Below are positions 8,844-18,321 of a DNA stretch of 64,000 bases, one piece after another. The stretch's first letter is position 1; every line of letters starts with the position of its first letter. The stretch lies in the NCBI GenBank assembly GCA_026003835.1, contig BPHZ01000010.1:43648-107647 (forward strand), written 5' to 3'. Under the pieces are notes generated by a model. The model did not search any database. It was given only the letters and a program-made list of their open reading frames with translations, and had not been told where the DNA came from. Source of the DNA: Herpetosiphonaceae bacterium (GTDB taxonomy: Bacteria > Chloroflexota > Chloroflexia > Chloroflexales > Herpetosiphonaceae). Position numbers and translations under genes: made by a program.

Positions 8844-9689
8844 CTAGTATAGCGCAGGATGGGTGGGTTGGGAACAGGGTAAAACAATCTCTTGAAACTG
8901 CGTGGAGGCCGTGGACGAACACAACAGAGATGGGTTTGTGGTCAGGCACAGTGATGTTGATGAGGAAGGATGAGCCGGAGCGGCGCAGCTCTTCCAAATC
9001 TCCCCATCACGCTGGGACTCCTCGTTTGATGATTTGAATACGTGCTGGCAACGTTCCTGTAGCCAGTTCCAGAATGCTTCACAGTCTCCATCAAAGCGAT
9101 AAACAACAGCTTTGACCTCTGTGAATTGGAAAACGGTGCTGTTGAGCTGCGATAGAAGCATCTGAGATCCCGCACTTGTCGAAGCGTTTGGAATGATGTG
9201 CGAGAAGTTCTTAAAGTCGACGATTGCCAGGCCCTCCGGATCGATAGTGACGCTGTTAAGCATACCCGTGGTCTGAACGCTGAACCACGAATTCAGTCCA
9301 GCGGCCTGCTCTTGGGGTGTTGGCCCGCGTAGGAGAGATTCGAGAGCTACGTGTAACCTGGTTTGTGTATCTACTGTATTGGGCGCTGGACGGGTTACCG
9401 GTTGAGGTTGAGATGGCGGAGGATGTGCTTCACATGTAAAGTAGACAAGAATCTCTGATACAGCGGGTGTAACCCGTGTTTGTCGATCTGCGCAATTGGC
9501 GATAGTTGGTTCATGGTGCGAATGTGATGGAACGGGTGTAGGGGATGATAATCCTGCCGCTGTTGCTGGAGTCTGGGTCACAGTCGTGCTTGTGGATGGC
9601 ACGTCTGTTTGATAGGGGCGTGGTGAACAACCTGTTATGGCAATTGCAACGATTGCCGTTAGCGCAATGCGTCTACACAGTCGGATCAT
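8844..9689 (-). CDS. GerMN-domain-like lipoprotein
   Basis: A 281-residue protein starting at ATG 9689. The N-terminus is a lipoprotein signal peptide ending in AIAITGC (Cys21), followed by a Thr/Pro-rich linker. Residues about 80-215 match the GerMN pattern: EILVYFTC, a LESLLRGPTPQEQAAGL segment and a strand pair around LNSVTIDPEGLAIVDF, ending VKAVVYRFDG. GerMN domains occur in spore germination proteins and in many envelope lipoproteins of non-sporulating bacteria; function is unknown. The last 50 or so residues look unlike the family and may follow a frameshift. It lies 40 bp upstream of the kinase gene on the same strand and could supply an external ligand or partner; that link is inference. 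Confidence 0.75.
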   Translation of the reverse strand: MIRLCRRIALTAIVAIAITGCSPRPYQTDVPSTSTTVTQTPATAAGLSSPTPVPSHSHHEPTIANCADRQTRVTPAVSEILVYFTCEAHPPPSQPQPVTRPAPNTVDTQTRLHVALESLLRGPTPQEQAAGLNSWFSVQTTGMLNSVTIDPEGLAIVDFKNFSHIIPNASTSAGSQMLLSQLNSTVFQFTEVKAVVYRFDGDCEAFWNWLQERCQHVFKSSNEESQRDGEIWKSCAAPAHPSSSTSLCLTTNPSLLCSSTASTQFQEIVLPCSQPTHPALY

Positions 9690-9773
9690 GGTTTTCCCTC
9701 AACGAGAATAGACAGACCAACAGAGATTGGCCTGTCTGTTCTCGTGGTCGATCACAGCAGTATTGATAGGATG

Positions 9774-9848
9774 GTTTGGTGGGGCGCAGCCCCTCCAGTT
9801 CCCCCGTTCTTTATGATCGTTACGGTGGTGGTCCACCAGTAGCAATTA
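9774..9848. repeat. Single copy of the dispersed repeat found tandemly at 27641-27990
   Basis: The stretch 9690-9937 has no gene. On the minus strand it carries GGAGGGGCTGCGCCCC with the same flanks (a GTGGACC.CCACCGTA block and GCGGG..AGCTGG-like sequence) as the array near 27.7 kb, in inverted orientation. Short frames across it read the same peptide pattern as frames in the array, which shows shared DNA and not a protein. Confidence 0.7.
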
Positions 9849-9937
9849 TAAAGGTTGAGCGGAGGATACGCTGTCCGGGCCGCACACCAGGCTGGTGGTT
9901 GTGTTGGACCTGCGGGAGCTATGGGGAAAGCTCCCGG

Positions 9938-10996
9938 CTATCCGCCGAGCTGGGACATGCCGCGTACCGTGGGCTTGACGCCCTCGGGGAGACCATGCCC
10001 CCAGGGTTTGAGGTGGACTGCCTGCCTGATCAGCGCCTCAAGGTCGCTGTCATTGGCGCCCCCGCGCAGTGCCGCGCGCAGGTCAAGCTCGTCATCGCGC
10101 AGCAAGCAGAGGTGGAGCTTGCCGTCGGCGGTGAGGCGCATTCTATTGCAGGTGGAGCAGAAGGGATCGGTAACGGAGCTGATAAAGCCCAGTGTGCCCT
10201 TCGCATCCTGAAGTTTATAGGTACGAGCGGGATCACTACCGAACCAGCCGACGAACTCCAGCGGGCCGCACTCGCGCTCGATACGCTCGATCAGCTCGGC
10301 TGTAGGTACAACACCGCCCTCGGCGACACCGTCGACGCCGACGAGCGGCATGACCTCAATAAAGCGCATCTGCCACGGCCACTTCAGAGTCAGCCGGGCC
10401 AGGTCGGCGGCGTCATCCTCGTTATAGCCGCGTACGATCACGCAGTTAAGCTTGAGCGGCGTAAGGCCGGCCGCCTCTGCAGCCTCGATACCCGCCCACA
10501 CGCGTTCAAGATTTCCGCCGCGCGTCATGCGGCGAAACTTCTCCGGGTTCAACGTATCGATACTGATATTGACCCTGGTCAGCCCGGCCTCGGCGAGGGG
10601 ACCAGCCATATCATCCAGCAGGAGCCCATTCGTAGTCATCGAGATCTCGCGGATGCCGGGTGTCCTTGCGATCTCGCGTACCAGCTCAACCAGCCCGCGC
10701 CGCAACGTGGGCTCGCCGCCGGTCAGGCGAATCTTTTCAAAGCCGACAGCTGCTGCGCTCTTGATGACGCGCAGCAGCTCTTCGTTGGTCAGCAGCTCGC
10801 TCTTCGAGGTAAACTGTACCCCCTCAGCAGGCATACAGTAGACACAGCGGAAGTTACAGCGATCCGTCAGCGAGACTCGCAAGTAGTTGATGCGCCGGCC
10901 AAACTGGTCATGGGCCGGACCCTGCTGGTCATAGAAGCTCGCCGGCGCCTGCTGGTAGGCCGCCGCGACTGAATCGAAGAGCTTGATCATGGTCAT
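9938..10996 (-). CDS. moaA: GTP 3',8-cyclase MoaA
   Basis: The start is placed at ATG 10996, giving 352 residues; longer frames run into the upstream mrp gene. The radical SAM cluster motif CNFRCVYCMP is at about residues 46-55, followed by LTGGEPTLRRG. The C-terminal second cluster is seen as DPFCSTCNRMRLTADGKLHLC (Cys ligands in CSTC plus a later Cys), and the C-terminal GG tail (MSQLGG) required for activity is intact. The enzyme makes 3',8-cyclo-GTP, the first step of molybdopterin synthesis. No other moa gene is in the window. It follows mrp by 7 bp, so the two are co-transcribed; Mrp could help supply the Fe-S clusters. Confidence 0.96.
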   Translation of the reverse strand: MTMIKLFDSVAAAYQQAPASFYDQQGPAHDQFGRRINYLRVSLTDRCNFRCVYCMPAEGVQFTSKSELLTNEELLRVIKSAAAVGFEKIRLTGGEPTLRRGLVELVREIARTPGIREISMTTNGLLLDDMAGPLAEAGLTRVNISIDTLNPEKFRRMTRGGNLERVWAGIEAAEAAGLTPLKLNCVIVRGYNEDDAADLARLTLKWPWQMRFIEVMPLVGVDGVAEGGVVPTAELIERIERECGPLEFVGWFGSDPARTYKLQDAKGTLGFISSVTDPFCSTCNRMRLTADGKLHLCLLRDDELDLRAALRGGANDSDLEALIRQAVHLKPWGHGLPEGVKPTVRGMSQLGG

Positions 10997-11003
10997 AATA
11001 CAA

Positions 11004-12107
11004 CTACCCCACTGGGGCGGCGAACGCCTCAACGCTGAGCCGCCCAGCCATCAGGCGGGCAATCTTCTTGAATGCCTCTGCCTGAGCATCCTGGCTGTCG
11101 CTGGTCACGGCAGGCCTGCCGGTATCGCCACCCTCGCGAATTGCCAGACTTAGCGGAACCTCGCCGAGGAACGGCACACCCAGCCGCTCGCTGGCCCGCA
11201 CGGCGCCGCCGTGGCTGAAGATATCGCTGCGCTCACCGCAGTGCGGGCAGCAGAAGTAGCTCATATTCTCCACAATGCCCAGGATCGGCGTATCCAGCTT
11301 GCGGAACATCTCGACACCTTTGATCGCGTCGGCCAGCGCTACATCCTGCGGCGTGGTGACGATCACGGCGCCGGAGAGCGGGCAGGCCTGCACCAACGTC
11401 AGCTGGATATCGCCGGTGCCGGGTGGCAGGTCAACAATCAGGTAATCAAGCTCGCCCCAGTCCACATCAAACAGGAACTGGCGCAGCATGCTGGAGATCA
11501 TCGGGCCGCGCCAGACCAGAGGCTGGCTGGCGTCGATCAGATAGCCGACGGACATAACCTTGATGCCGTGAGCCTCAAGCGGAATAATCTTCTTCTGCGG
11601 TGTAACCGCCGGTCGATCGTTGACGCCCAGCATCAGCGGCGCGCTGGGGCCATAGATATCGGCGTCGAGCAGGCCGACGCGGGCGCCGTCCTGCGCCAGC
11701 GCTACCGCCAGGTTGACGGCTACTGTCGATTTGCCGACACCGCCTTTGCCTGAGGCAACTGCAATGACATTGCTGACGCCGGGGATCGGGGATTTGTTGG
11801 GCAGGCCGCCGTGAACCGCGCGCACGTTGGATGTCCACTCAATACGGATATCGTTAATCTCGACGTTTGGAATAGCCTGGAGGGCGGCGCGCACCTCGCT
11901 TTCGATCTGATCTTTCAGCGGACAGGCGGGCGTCGTCAGCTCGATTGTCAGGCTAATGACCCCATCCTCGATCTTCAGATCTTTGATCATCTTACGTGAG
12001 ACCAGATCGCCGCCAAGCTCCGGCTCTTTAACGGTGCTAAGCGCGCGCATGACCTGCTCTTCGCTGGGAGTCTGCGCATCATTACGGCGTCCAAATAGAC
12101 CTTTCAT
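11004..12107 (-). CDS. Mrp/ApbC family Fe-S cluster carrier ATPase
   Basis: A 367-residue protein. Residues about 15-95 form an N-terminal MIP18/DUF59 domain (ALSTVKEPELGGDLV). The deviant Walker A GKGGVGKST is at about residue 119, DADIYGPSAP follows, and IVDLPPGTGD is the Walker B region. A CCPHC motif near residue 285 supplies the Cys pair that bridges a [4Fe-4S] cluster in the dimer. Mrp/NBP35 proteins bind and pass on Fe-S clusters in the cytoplasm. The gene leads directly into moaA, which needs two clusters. Confidence 0.94.
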   Translation of the reverse strand: MKGLFGRRNDAQTPSEEQVMRALSTVKEPELGGDLVSRKMIKDLKIEDGVISLTIELTTPACPLKDQIESEVRAALQAIPNVEINDIRIEWTSNVRAVHGGLPNKSPIPGVSNVIAVASGKGGVGKSTVAVNLAVALAQDGARVGLLDADIYGPSAPLMLGVNDRPAVTPQKKIIPLEAHGIKVMSVGYLIDASQPLVWRGPMISSMLRQFLFDVDWGELDYLIVDLPPGTGDIQLTLVQACPLSGAVIVTTPQDVALADAIKGVEMFRKLDTPILGIVENMSYFCCPHCGERSDIFSHGGAVRASERLGVPFLGEVPLSLAIREGGDTGRPAVTSDSQDAQAEAFKKIARLMAGRLSVEAFAAPVG

Positions 12108-12254
12108 TGACTGCTCCTCTACCGGCCGTGTACTGATCGGCTATCTATTTCATAGAGCGTGGTAAACCGTTGGAAATGAGGTGAGATGGTGATAAATTTC
12201 TCGTTCTGACCAGGATTATACCATGTTTTGAAAGAAAAATCTATCGGAAGAACT

Positions 12255-12310
12255 GGGGCGGCTGCCGGCGCGGCCCTGACATAAGGGAACGCGCCGGGCG
12301 AAGCCGCCCC
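12255..12310 (-). terminator. Strong GC-rich hairpin between sod and mrp
   Basis: GGGGCGGCT (12255-12263) pairs with AGCCGCCCC (12302-12310), and CCGGCGCG with CGCGCCGG inside it, leaving a loop of about 16 bases. It lies just beyond the sod stop and upstream of mrp. The rest of 12108-12343 shows only an AT-richer leader before mrp. Confidence 0.6.
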
Positions 12311-12343
12311 GACAGCCGGTATCAGCAGAGCGTAGTGCTGATG

Positions 12344-12965
12344 TTATCTGCCGCTGCGTGCCTGCTCGAAGCGTCGAGCAACCTCATCCCAGTTGACAAC
12401 GTTCCACCAGGCCTCAAGGTAATCAGCCCGGCGATTCTGATACTTGAGGTAGTAGGCGTGCTCCCAGACGTCGTTGCCCATAATTGGGAAGTTGCCGTCC
12501 ATCAGCGGGCAATCCTGATTAGCAGTCGAAGTGACCTGAAGGTTGCCATTCTGATCGAGAACGAGCCATGCCCAGCCCGAGCCGAAGCGGGTCAGTCCCG
12601 CGTTGTTGAACCTGGACTTAAACTCGTTGAACGAGCCAAAGGTCCGATTGATCGCATCGGCCAGTGCGCCGCTGGGCTCGCCGCCGCCGTTGGGGCCCAT
12701 GATCTGCCAAAACATTGTGTGATTATAGTGGCCGCCGCCGTTATTGCGAACCGCCATGCGAATGCTCTCCGGCACCTCATTGATACGGCGCAGCAGCTCC
12801 TCAATCGACATAATTCGCAAGCTGGCTGTGCCCCTCCAGCGCCTTATTCAGATTGGTAATGTAGGCCTGGTGGTGTTTGTCGTGGTGCAGGCGCATTGTC
12901 TGCTCATCGATGTATGGCTCCAGGGCGTTGTAGTCATATGGCAGAGGCGGTAACTCGAAAGGCAT
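12344..12965 (-). pseudogene. Fe/Mn superoxide dismutase, split by one frameshift
   Basis: Translation starts at ATG 12965 ([19 protein letters not shown]) behind AAGGAGG. The first frame gives 54 residues, including the metal-site region [13 protein letters not shown], and stops at TGA 12801-12803. The rest of the enzyme continues in another frame from about 12811 ([17 protein letters not shown]), with [17 protein letters not shown] and the metal motif [11 protein letters not shown]. Skipping a single T in AATTATG would restore an uninterrupted protein of about 206 residues. Every metal ligand is present, so this is either a one-base assembly error or a very recent inactivation. A SufR-like regulator remnant is directly upstream. 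Confidence 0.88.
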
Positions 12966-13054
12966 GTCACATTCCTCCTTTGTTTAACTCAATCGAACAC
13001 CAATCCATAGGGCCAAGAAGCCCCGGCAATATCCGACCGGCTGCAATAAGCCGG

Positions 13055-13694
13055 TCAAGGGGTGATGCCGATATTTACAGCAGCGAGCGCCGGCGGCGAT
13101 GGTCGACTCGCTGATCACCTGCGCCTCAAGAAGCTGCTCATAGAGCGCTCCGCTCACAGGCACAGGCCTGGTGGTAGTCGCTGGCAACCTGAAACAATCG
13201 GGCAGTTACGCTGGATCAGTTCCAGGCTACCGTCGTCCCTGGAAACAGGTCCTCAGCCATATACCCCTGCTCGGTGAGTATGCGTGCAAGTTCCACGACA
13301 CGGTCATCGAGCGAGAGCCCGGCGCGATGAGGGGCATAACGGCTGGCCAGGAGCTGCTGGCGGGCGCTTGAAGAGCTGATCGACATCCTCGCGGCCCTGC
13401 TGTCCTATGCAGATCAGCAAGTCCAGGGCCAGGCGCTCATAGGTATGAGGAAAAAGCAGCGATCTGCAGCGGCTGTGAGTCTGTACAGCTGGCTGGGGCG
13501 GCCAACGCGCCGCCGCTCCCCATCCGGCACCACCATCCCCTCCTTTTGTAGCAGGGCCAGGTGCTGCCTGACGGCTACAGCGCTGACATGCAGCTCTTCT
13601 CTGCCAGCTCTGCGCTGGTGACGCTGCCCCGCTGACGTAGAGAATCTCAAGAATTCTGCGCCTGGTGGTGCCCTTGCGGTCCGCGTCTTGCCAT
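13055..13694 (-). pseudogene. SufR-like HTH regulator with C-terminal Cys cluster, multiply frameshifted
   Basis: No single frame covers it, but fragments join into one recognisable protein in order: TTRRRILEILYVSGAA, VTSAELAEKSCMSA, VAVRQHLALLQKEGMVVP then GRPSQLYRLT, FPHTYERLALDLL, a middle part, then CERSALYEQLLEAQVISEST and GARCCKYR. The winged helix and the closing Cys residues match SufR, an Fe-S-sensing repressor. Joining the pieces needs at least five indels. A start at ATG 13694 has AGGAGAGG upstream. The end is either TGA 13055-13057, if one more base is corrected, or TAA at 12984. It stands just upstream of sod on the same strand and might once have regulated it. Confidence 0.72.
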
Positions 13695-13787
13695 AGCCGT
13701 TCGTGCCTCTCCTATGCCTTATCCACTTTGTACTATAGCCATTGATCTCCGCGTTTGTCAAGAAAAAACTTATGAAACTAAAGGCTT

Positions 13788-15115
13788 CTACAGAAGACCC
13801 CGGCCCTTGAGCTCCAGATACCTTTGTTAATAACGGCGATAGTCAGCTTATCAGCAGGCACGTCGATCGTATGGGACGCCGGAGCGATTGAGGGTATCCA
13901 GGACCAGGCGCCCGCTCGTCCAGGAGCTGCCTCGGCAACCGCGCGCTCATAGGACTTCGATGGATCGCTGTGGTCATTTGTGCAGCCAGCCGTGTGATGT
14001 TTGGATCGCTCATAACGACACAAAAGCGGCAGGTGGCGCTCTGCCAGCCGGCCTAGATTGGGCGATCAGCGGCCCGGGCGGCATCGAGCGTTGAGAGGTC
14101 GGTTAAGAGAATGACCAGCGAATCGCCGTTTGTTTCTTGATGCTAAGATAGCTCAAACGCACGGGCATAGTTCGGCCCGACCGGCTGGGGTCGGCACGTT
14201 GTACAGCAGCTCCAGCATCTGGTTGAAACTGCCCCTTGCCGCGTCGGGGCGGGAGGTAGCTGCCAACGTGATCGGCGAAGGTCAGTAGACCAATATGGTC
14301 GCCCTTGAGCATTGCTACATACGAAAGCAGCAGGGCGGCATTGATGGCATAGTCCACCTTGGCGATATCGCCGACCGGTGGGCGCATGGAGCCGCCCGGT
14401 GTCGATAATGCTGACGATCGACTGGCTTCGCTCAGTCTCATACTCAATAGAAATAGGCTTGCCGCGCCGTGCTGTCGCTTTCCAGTTGAATCCGGCGAAA
14501 CTCGTCGTCGGGTGTGTAGTCGCGCAGCCGCTCAAACTCCGTGCCGGCGCCGAAGATCTTCGTCGTACGCAGCCCCAGCTCTACCAGCATGCCGCGCCGC
14601 GCCAGCAGATCATATTTGCGGATATCCAGCACATTTGGATAGACCTTGACCAGCTCGTCGAAGGGGACGCGCATCTGGCGCTTGAAGGTGCCCAGAGCAC
14701 TGAGGTAGCGGATATTAATATCGCCGAAGCGATAGTCTCCACGTCGCAGGGGTCGTACATGATAGACCAGCTCTTCCGTTGCGCCCGGATCGAGCGCTGC
14801 ACGCATGATCAGCGTGTCGCTTGGAAAATCGATGGGAAACTCATCACGCACCTCGAGTTGCAGCGGCCGGCTGCTGCTGTTATGAACGGCAACGGCAATG
14901 CGATTGGGAACACCGATCGACAGCTTGGCCTCATTAATGCGTGCTACCTCCAGGCTCTTCGGCTTTGGCGTGATGCGCCAGTCGATTACGACCAGCGTTG
15001 CCACTGCCAGCAGGTAGAGCAGCGGCGCCGGCCACAGCGAGGGCACAGCGCTGGCCGCGGCGACGGGCAGCCCGCCTACCAATGTCAGCAGCAGCAGGCG
15101 CAGGGTCGGGATCAT
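13788..15115 (-). pseudogene. DUF58 protein (MoxR partner), intact front half, back half with several frameshifts
   Basis: Residues 1-215 read cleanly from ATG 15115: two membrane segments (LLLLTLVGGLPVA and LLYLLAVATLVVI), then a beta-rich domain, and the DUF58 hallmark GTEFERLRDYTPDDEFRRI. From about 14485 the frame breaks. NWKATARRGKPISIEYETER, then MRPPVGDIAKVDYAINAALL, KGDHIGLLTFADHV, and a terminal LTDLSTLDAAR... region ending LELKGRGLL at 13788 follow in different frames. At least four indels are needed. DUF58 proteins carry a von Willebrand A-like fold and work with MoxR ATPases in assembly of envelope or extracytoplasmic proteins. It starts 10 bp after the MoxR gene. Confidence 0.8.
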
Positions 15116-15125
15116 CGTCGCGCTC

Positions 15126-16073
15126 CTATCTCGGCACCTCGACTCGCGAGAGGATGCGGGTCATGGCTGTATCGGGCGTCAGCCCCTCGATTTCCGCCTC
15201 GGGCTTGAGGAGAATACGATGGCGGTAGACCGGCCGGACCAGGAACTTTACATCGTCGGGAGTGACGAAATCACGGCCCTGCATTGCCGCGAAGGTTTTG
15301 CTGGCCAACAGCAGCGAGATCGAGGCGCGCGGGCTGCCGCCCAGGATCACATCGGGCGAGCGGCGCGACTCCTGCGCGATAGCGTTGATATAGCCGATGA
15401 TCCCCTCGTCGACGCGCAGCCTGCCGATCTCTTCCCGGCAGCGAACAATCACATCGGGGGTAAGCGAGGCCTCTAATCCGGCCGTTGCCAGATCGTGCGC
15501 GTTGAATCCCTGGTTATAGCGGCGCAGCACTTCGTGCTCTGCGGCCGGCTGCGTATAGCCGACGAGAACCTTAAAGAGAAAGCGGTCGAGCTGCGCCTCG
15601 GGCAGCGGATAGGTGCCTTCGTACTCGACAGGATTCTGCGTGGCGATAACGAAAAACGGCTCCGGGAGCGGGATGCGTTGCCCCTCGATCGTTGCCTGGC
15701 GCTCTTCCATCGCTTCCAGCAGCGCCGCCTGCGTCTTCGCCGGCGCGCGGTTGATCTCATCGCCCAGCAGGATTTGGGTAAAGATTGGGCCTTTGTGGAG
15801 GCGGAACTGCCCCGTGCCCATCTCAAAGACCGTTGTGCCGATGACGTCGGATGGCATCAGGTCAGGCGTGAATTGGACGCGAGTAAAACTAGCCCGGATA
15901 AGATGCGCCATGGTTTTAGCCATCAAGGTCTTAGCCGTGCCGGGCACGCCCTCAAGGAGCACATGGCCGTTGGTGAAGAGCGCAACCAGAAGCAGCGTGA
16001 ATGGCTCCTCCTGTCCCACCAGCACCTTGCTGGCTTCGCGGCGAAGATGATCGGCAACCTGTTGAACCAGCAT
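15126..16073 (-). CDS. MoxR family AAA+ ATPase
   Basis: A 315-residue ATPase of the usual length. Walker A is GVPGTAKTL near residue 43; the Walker B region is [20 protein letters not shown], with the MoxR hallmark DEINRAP, followed by [10 protein letters not shown] and [22 protein letters not shown]. The C-terminal lid has GGSPRAS. MoxR proteins act as chaperone-like ATPases with a DUF58 partner that carries a MIDAS-like site; here the partner is directly downstream. Upstream genes (DUF4350, DUF4129 and two membrane proteins) are the common companions. Confidence 0.95.
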   Translation of the reverse strand: MLVQQVADHLRREASKVLVGQEEPFTLLLVALFTNGHVLLEGVPGTAKTLMAKTMAHLIRASFTRVQFTPDLMPSDVIGTTVFEMGTGQFRLHKGPIFTQILLGDEINRAPAKTQAALLEAMEERQATIEGQRIPLPEPFFVIATQNPVEYEGTYPLPEAQLDRFLFKVLVGYTQPAAEHEVLRRYNQGFNAHDLATAGLEASLTPDVIVRCREEIGRLRVDEGIIGYINAIAQESRRSPDVILGGSPRASISLLLASKTFAAMQGRDFVTPDDVKFLVRPVYRHRILLKPEAEIEGLTPDTAMTRILSRVEVPR

Positions 16074-16131
16074 TCATACCTCCAGGGGCTCAGCCTGAGC
16101 CTGTATGGATATCGCTTTGCTATGTTGAGCC

Positions 16132-17175
16132 CTACGCGGGCGAAGATTGGTGCATCTGGGCGATGCGCTGTTCTAAGAGCGCCAGTTTGATCTCCTGACT
16201 GCGCCGCTGCCTGTAGGCGAGCGCCATCCAGATACATAGCGGCGGCGATGTGATAACCATGCTGATCAGCGAGACGGCCATGACGACGATCTGTATAACT
16301 TGATCGCTGGCGCCGTAAAGCGCGAACGGCAAGAGCGCCAGCACGGTCAGGCTTACAGTGATCGACAGTCCAAAGCCGCCTGCTGTCAGCGCGGCTGCGG
16401 CGCAGAGCCGCACATTCTCGCGGAAGTGGCTGAGCAGAGCGGAAAGCCCTGTGCCCACTGCCGGCAATATCGGCCCATCATCCTGGATCAGCGGCTGGAA
16501 TGTGTAGCAGAGCCCGGCCCACAAGGTCGATACGAGGAAAATCACCAGACTGTAAAATGTGAGGCCGGCAGTCATGACGAGCAGGATAATGAATTCAAGA
16601 TCTGGTTCACTGCCATCGAATATATCACTGAAGAGGCTACCGGCGCCCACGATAAGCAGCCCGGCAATACAGCTACAGAGCACGACGACGATCCCGGCAA
16701 GAACGGCATAGACGAGACTAACCAAGCCCATGCCGACGATGCGCAGCGGGTGGATGCGCCAGGCCATACGCCAGGAGGGATCCTGGCCGGCGTCGGCTAC
16801 GGCGGCGATGTGCGAGAGCGCGTAGATCATTGTAAGCCCCAGGACCGCGAGCAGCGGCAGCGCTGCCAGGGAGAGAAGATCACTTGCCAGTATCAAAGGG
16901 GAGAGAAAGATGCCGCCGATGGGAAAAGCTCTGCCCTGAAAGATCTCGAACAGGATCATCAGCCCGGTGATCGGCAGCGCCCAGATGGAGCCGGCGATTA
17001 CGAAGGTAGCGAAGTGATGGCGGTACATCCGCATGCCATAGTCGAGCAGCGGGCCGACAGAGAATGTGCTGTGGCGTGCCTTGCCGCGCACGCCGCCGGA
17101 TTGTGGTGAGGATCGATGTGGCTCTCCGATTCCGTTGGGCAGGGGTGCTAGCATCTTCGTATTCTCACCTACCAT
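16132..17175 (-). CDS. Polytopic membrane protein in the MoxR block
   Basis: A 347-residue protein with about six to seven hydrophobic segments between residues 60 and 320 and a soluble N-terminus of some 45 residues beginning its conserved part at LLDYGMRMYRHHFATFV. The layout resembles the membrane domain seen in glycerophosphoryl diester phosphodiesterase-like proteins and in the paralogous gene at 19328-20290, with a short amphipathic start followed by long hydrophobic helices; no catalytic motif is visible. The start at 17175 is uncertain: an ATG seven codons later has a better placed AGGTGAG. Function unknown; the position suggests a part in the MoxR/DUF58 envelope system. Confidence 0.7.
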   Translation of the reverse strand: MVGENTKMLAPLPNGIGEPHRSSPQSGGVRGKARHSTFSVGPLLDYGMRMYRHHFATFVIAGSIWALPITGLMILFEIFQGRAFPIGGIFLSPLILASDLLSLAALPLLAVLGLTMIYALSHIAAVADAGQDPSWRMAWRIHPLRIVGMGLVSLVYAVLAGIVVVLCSCIAGLLIVGAGSLFSDIFDGSEPDLEFIILLVMTAGLTFYSLVIFLVSTLWAGLCYTFQPLIQDDGPILPAVGTGLSALLSHFRENVRLCAAAALTAGGFGLSITVSLTVLALLPFALYGASDQVIQIVVMAVSLISMVITSPPLCIWMALAYRQRRSQEIKLALLEQRIAQMHQSSPA

Positions 17176-17217
17176 CCCGACCTTTGCTTCTCGATCTCGT
17201 TTGCCAGGGTGTCGGCC

Positions 17218-18321
17218 TCATGAACGAGACGCAGGAGCGTGGCGGGATCGGGGCGCCTGGGCGCTCATCCTGCGCAGCAGATCCGCGAGACGGCCTGTAT
17301 CGATGGGCTGGAGACGCGCCAGCTCGCGCACGAACTCGTCGTCAGAGACGCGCGGGTTGAAGCCGTAGGGTTTCGCCAGCCGCCGCTTGAGCTGCTCTTT
17401 ATAATGGCGCAGGACATAGCCCGTCTTGCGCCCGCGCTCCAGCAGGCCAGCCATCGACTGGACATATTCCGCGCTTGAGCGGCGAGCCACTTCTGCGCGC
17501 AGCGGCACCGGCTTGCCGAAGCGCCTGCCGGTCAGCACAATGAACAGCGCCGCCACCAGCGCGGCGTAGAGCAGCCCTCGCCAAAGCGGCGCCCCCGTCA
17601 GAGGAGAGGGATCGGCGGGTCTGGGTCTGTTCGCCAGCCTGAAGCCATGGTGAATCTCGTCGAAAACGATCTGTCCGCCCTGCGGCACGCGGTTGAGCAG
17701 ATTGAGTGTGAGAGTGGCGTTGTGCTCATCGCGCAGCCCACGGTTAGTGGGCAGGTTTGGGCATGCGCAGACGTAGATAAGCCCTCGTCCCTCGGCGAAG
17801 GCCATCAAGACTGGGTAACCAGTGGCGCGCATAAGCACCGCCCCATCCTGCCTTGTGGTCACCAATGGAAAGCCGTACGTCAGTTGGATCTCCTCGACGG
17901 GCGGGTGAGCCAGGGGCTGCACGACCTCGGCCACGCCAATAAGCTCTGTGGTTTGGTCTATTTCTATGTCGAGCGCATCAAGCAGTCGATGCTCATCCTC
18001 ATCTATAATAATCAGCGTTCCGCCATCCTCACGCACCCAACGCAGGATCTCGTCGACCTCAGCCTGCGAGAATTCCTGCTGGGGGGTGATGATAAAGAGC
18101 GCATCGTCGGCGGCGGAGAGCTCCAGCTCGCGGTATTCCATCCGCAGCGTCGTATAGCCCAGCTCCTGTAGCCAGCGTTCCAGCGCTGCGGCGCCATCGG
18201 AACCGGTCGTATGGGTCGATCCGGGGCGGATGGAACCCTGGCCCCTGGGTATGAGCAGCGCGCAGCCAATCAGCAGAACCACCAGGGCGATAACCCATCC
18301 GATGCTGCTCAGGCGCTTCAT
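17218..18321 (-). CDS. DUF4350 membrane protein
   Basis: A 367-residue protein. An N-terminal membrane anchor (IGWVIALVVLLIGCALLIP) is followed by a domain with SDGAAALERWLQELGY and ALFIITPQQEFSQAEVDEI, the strand-helix pattern of DUF4350. A second hydrophobic segment lies near residue 255. The soluble C-terminal part has AEYVQSMAGLLERGRKTGYV, typical of these proteins. Its ATG overlaps the stop of the DUF4129 gene by four bases. DUF4350 proteins are standard members of MoxR/DUF58 operons; the biochemical role is not known. Confidence 0.82.
   Translation of the reverse strand: MKRLSSIGWVIALVVLLIGCALLIPRGQGSIRPGSTHTTGSDGAAALERWLQELGYTTLRMEYRELELSAADDALFIITPQQEFSQAEVDEILRWVREDGGTLIIIDEDEHRLLDALDIEIDQTTELIGVAEVVQPLAHPPVEEIQLTYGFPLVTTRQDGAVLMRATGYPVLMAFAEGRGLIYVCACPNLPTNRGLRDEHNATLTLNLLNRVPQGGQIVFDEIHHGFRLANRPRPADPSPLTGAPLWRGLLYAALVAALFIVLTGRRFGKPVPLRAEVARRSSAEYVQSMAGLLERGRKTGYVLRHYKEQLKRRLAKPYGFNPRVSDDEFVRELARLQPIDTGRLADLLRRMSAQAPRSRHAPASRS

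Noticed and set aside
12801..12803. In-frame TGA in the superoxide dismutase gene as a second selenocysteine
   Set aside because: The protein continues in another frame, not through the TGA, and no SECIS-like hairpin follows.
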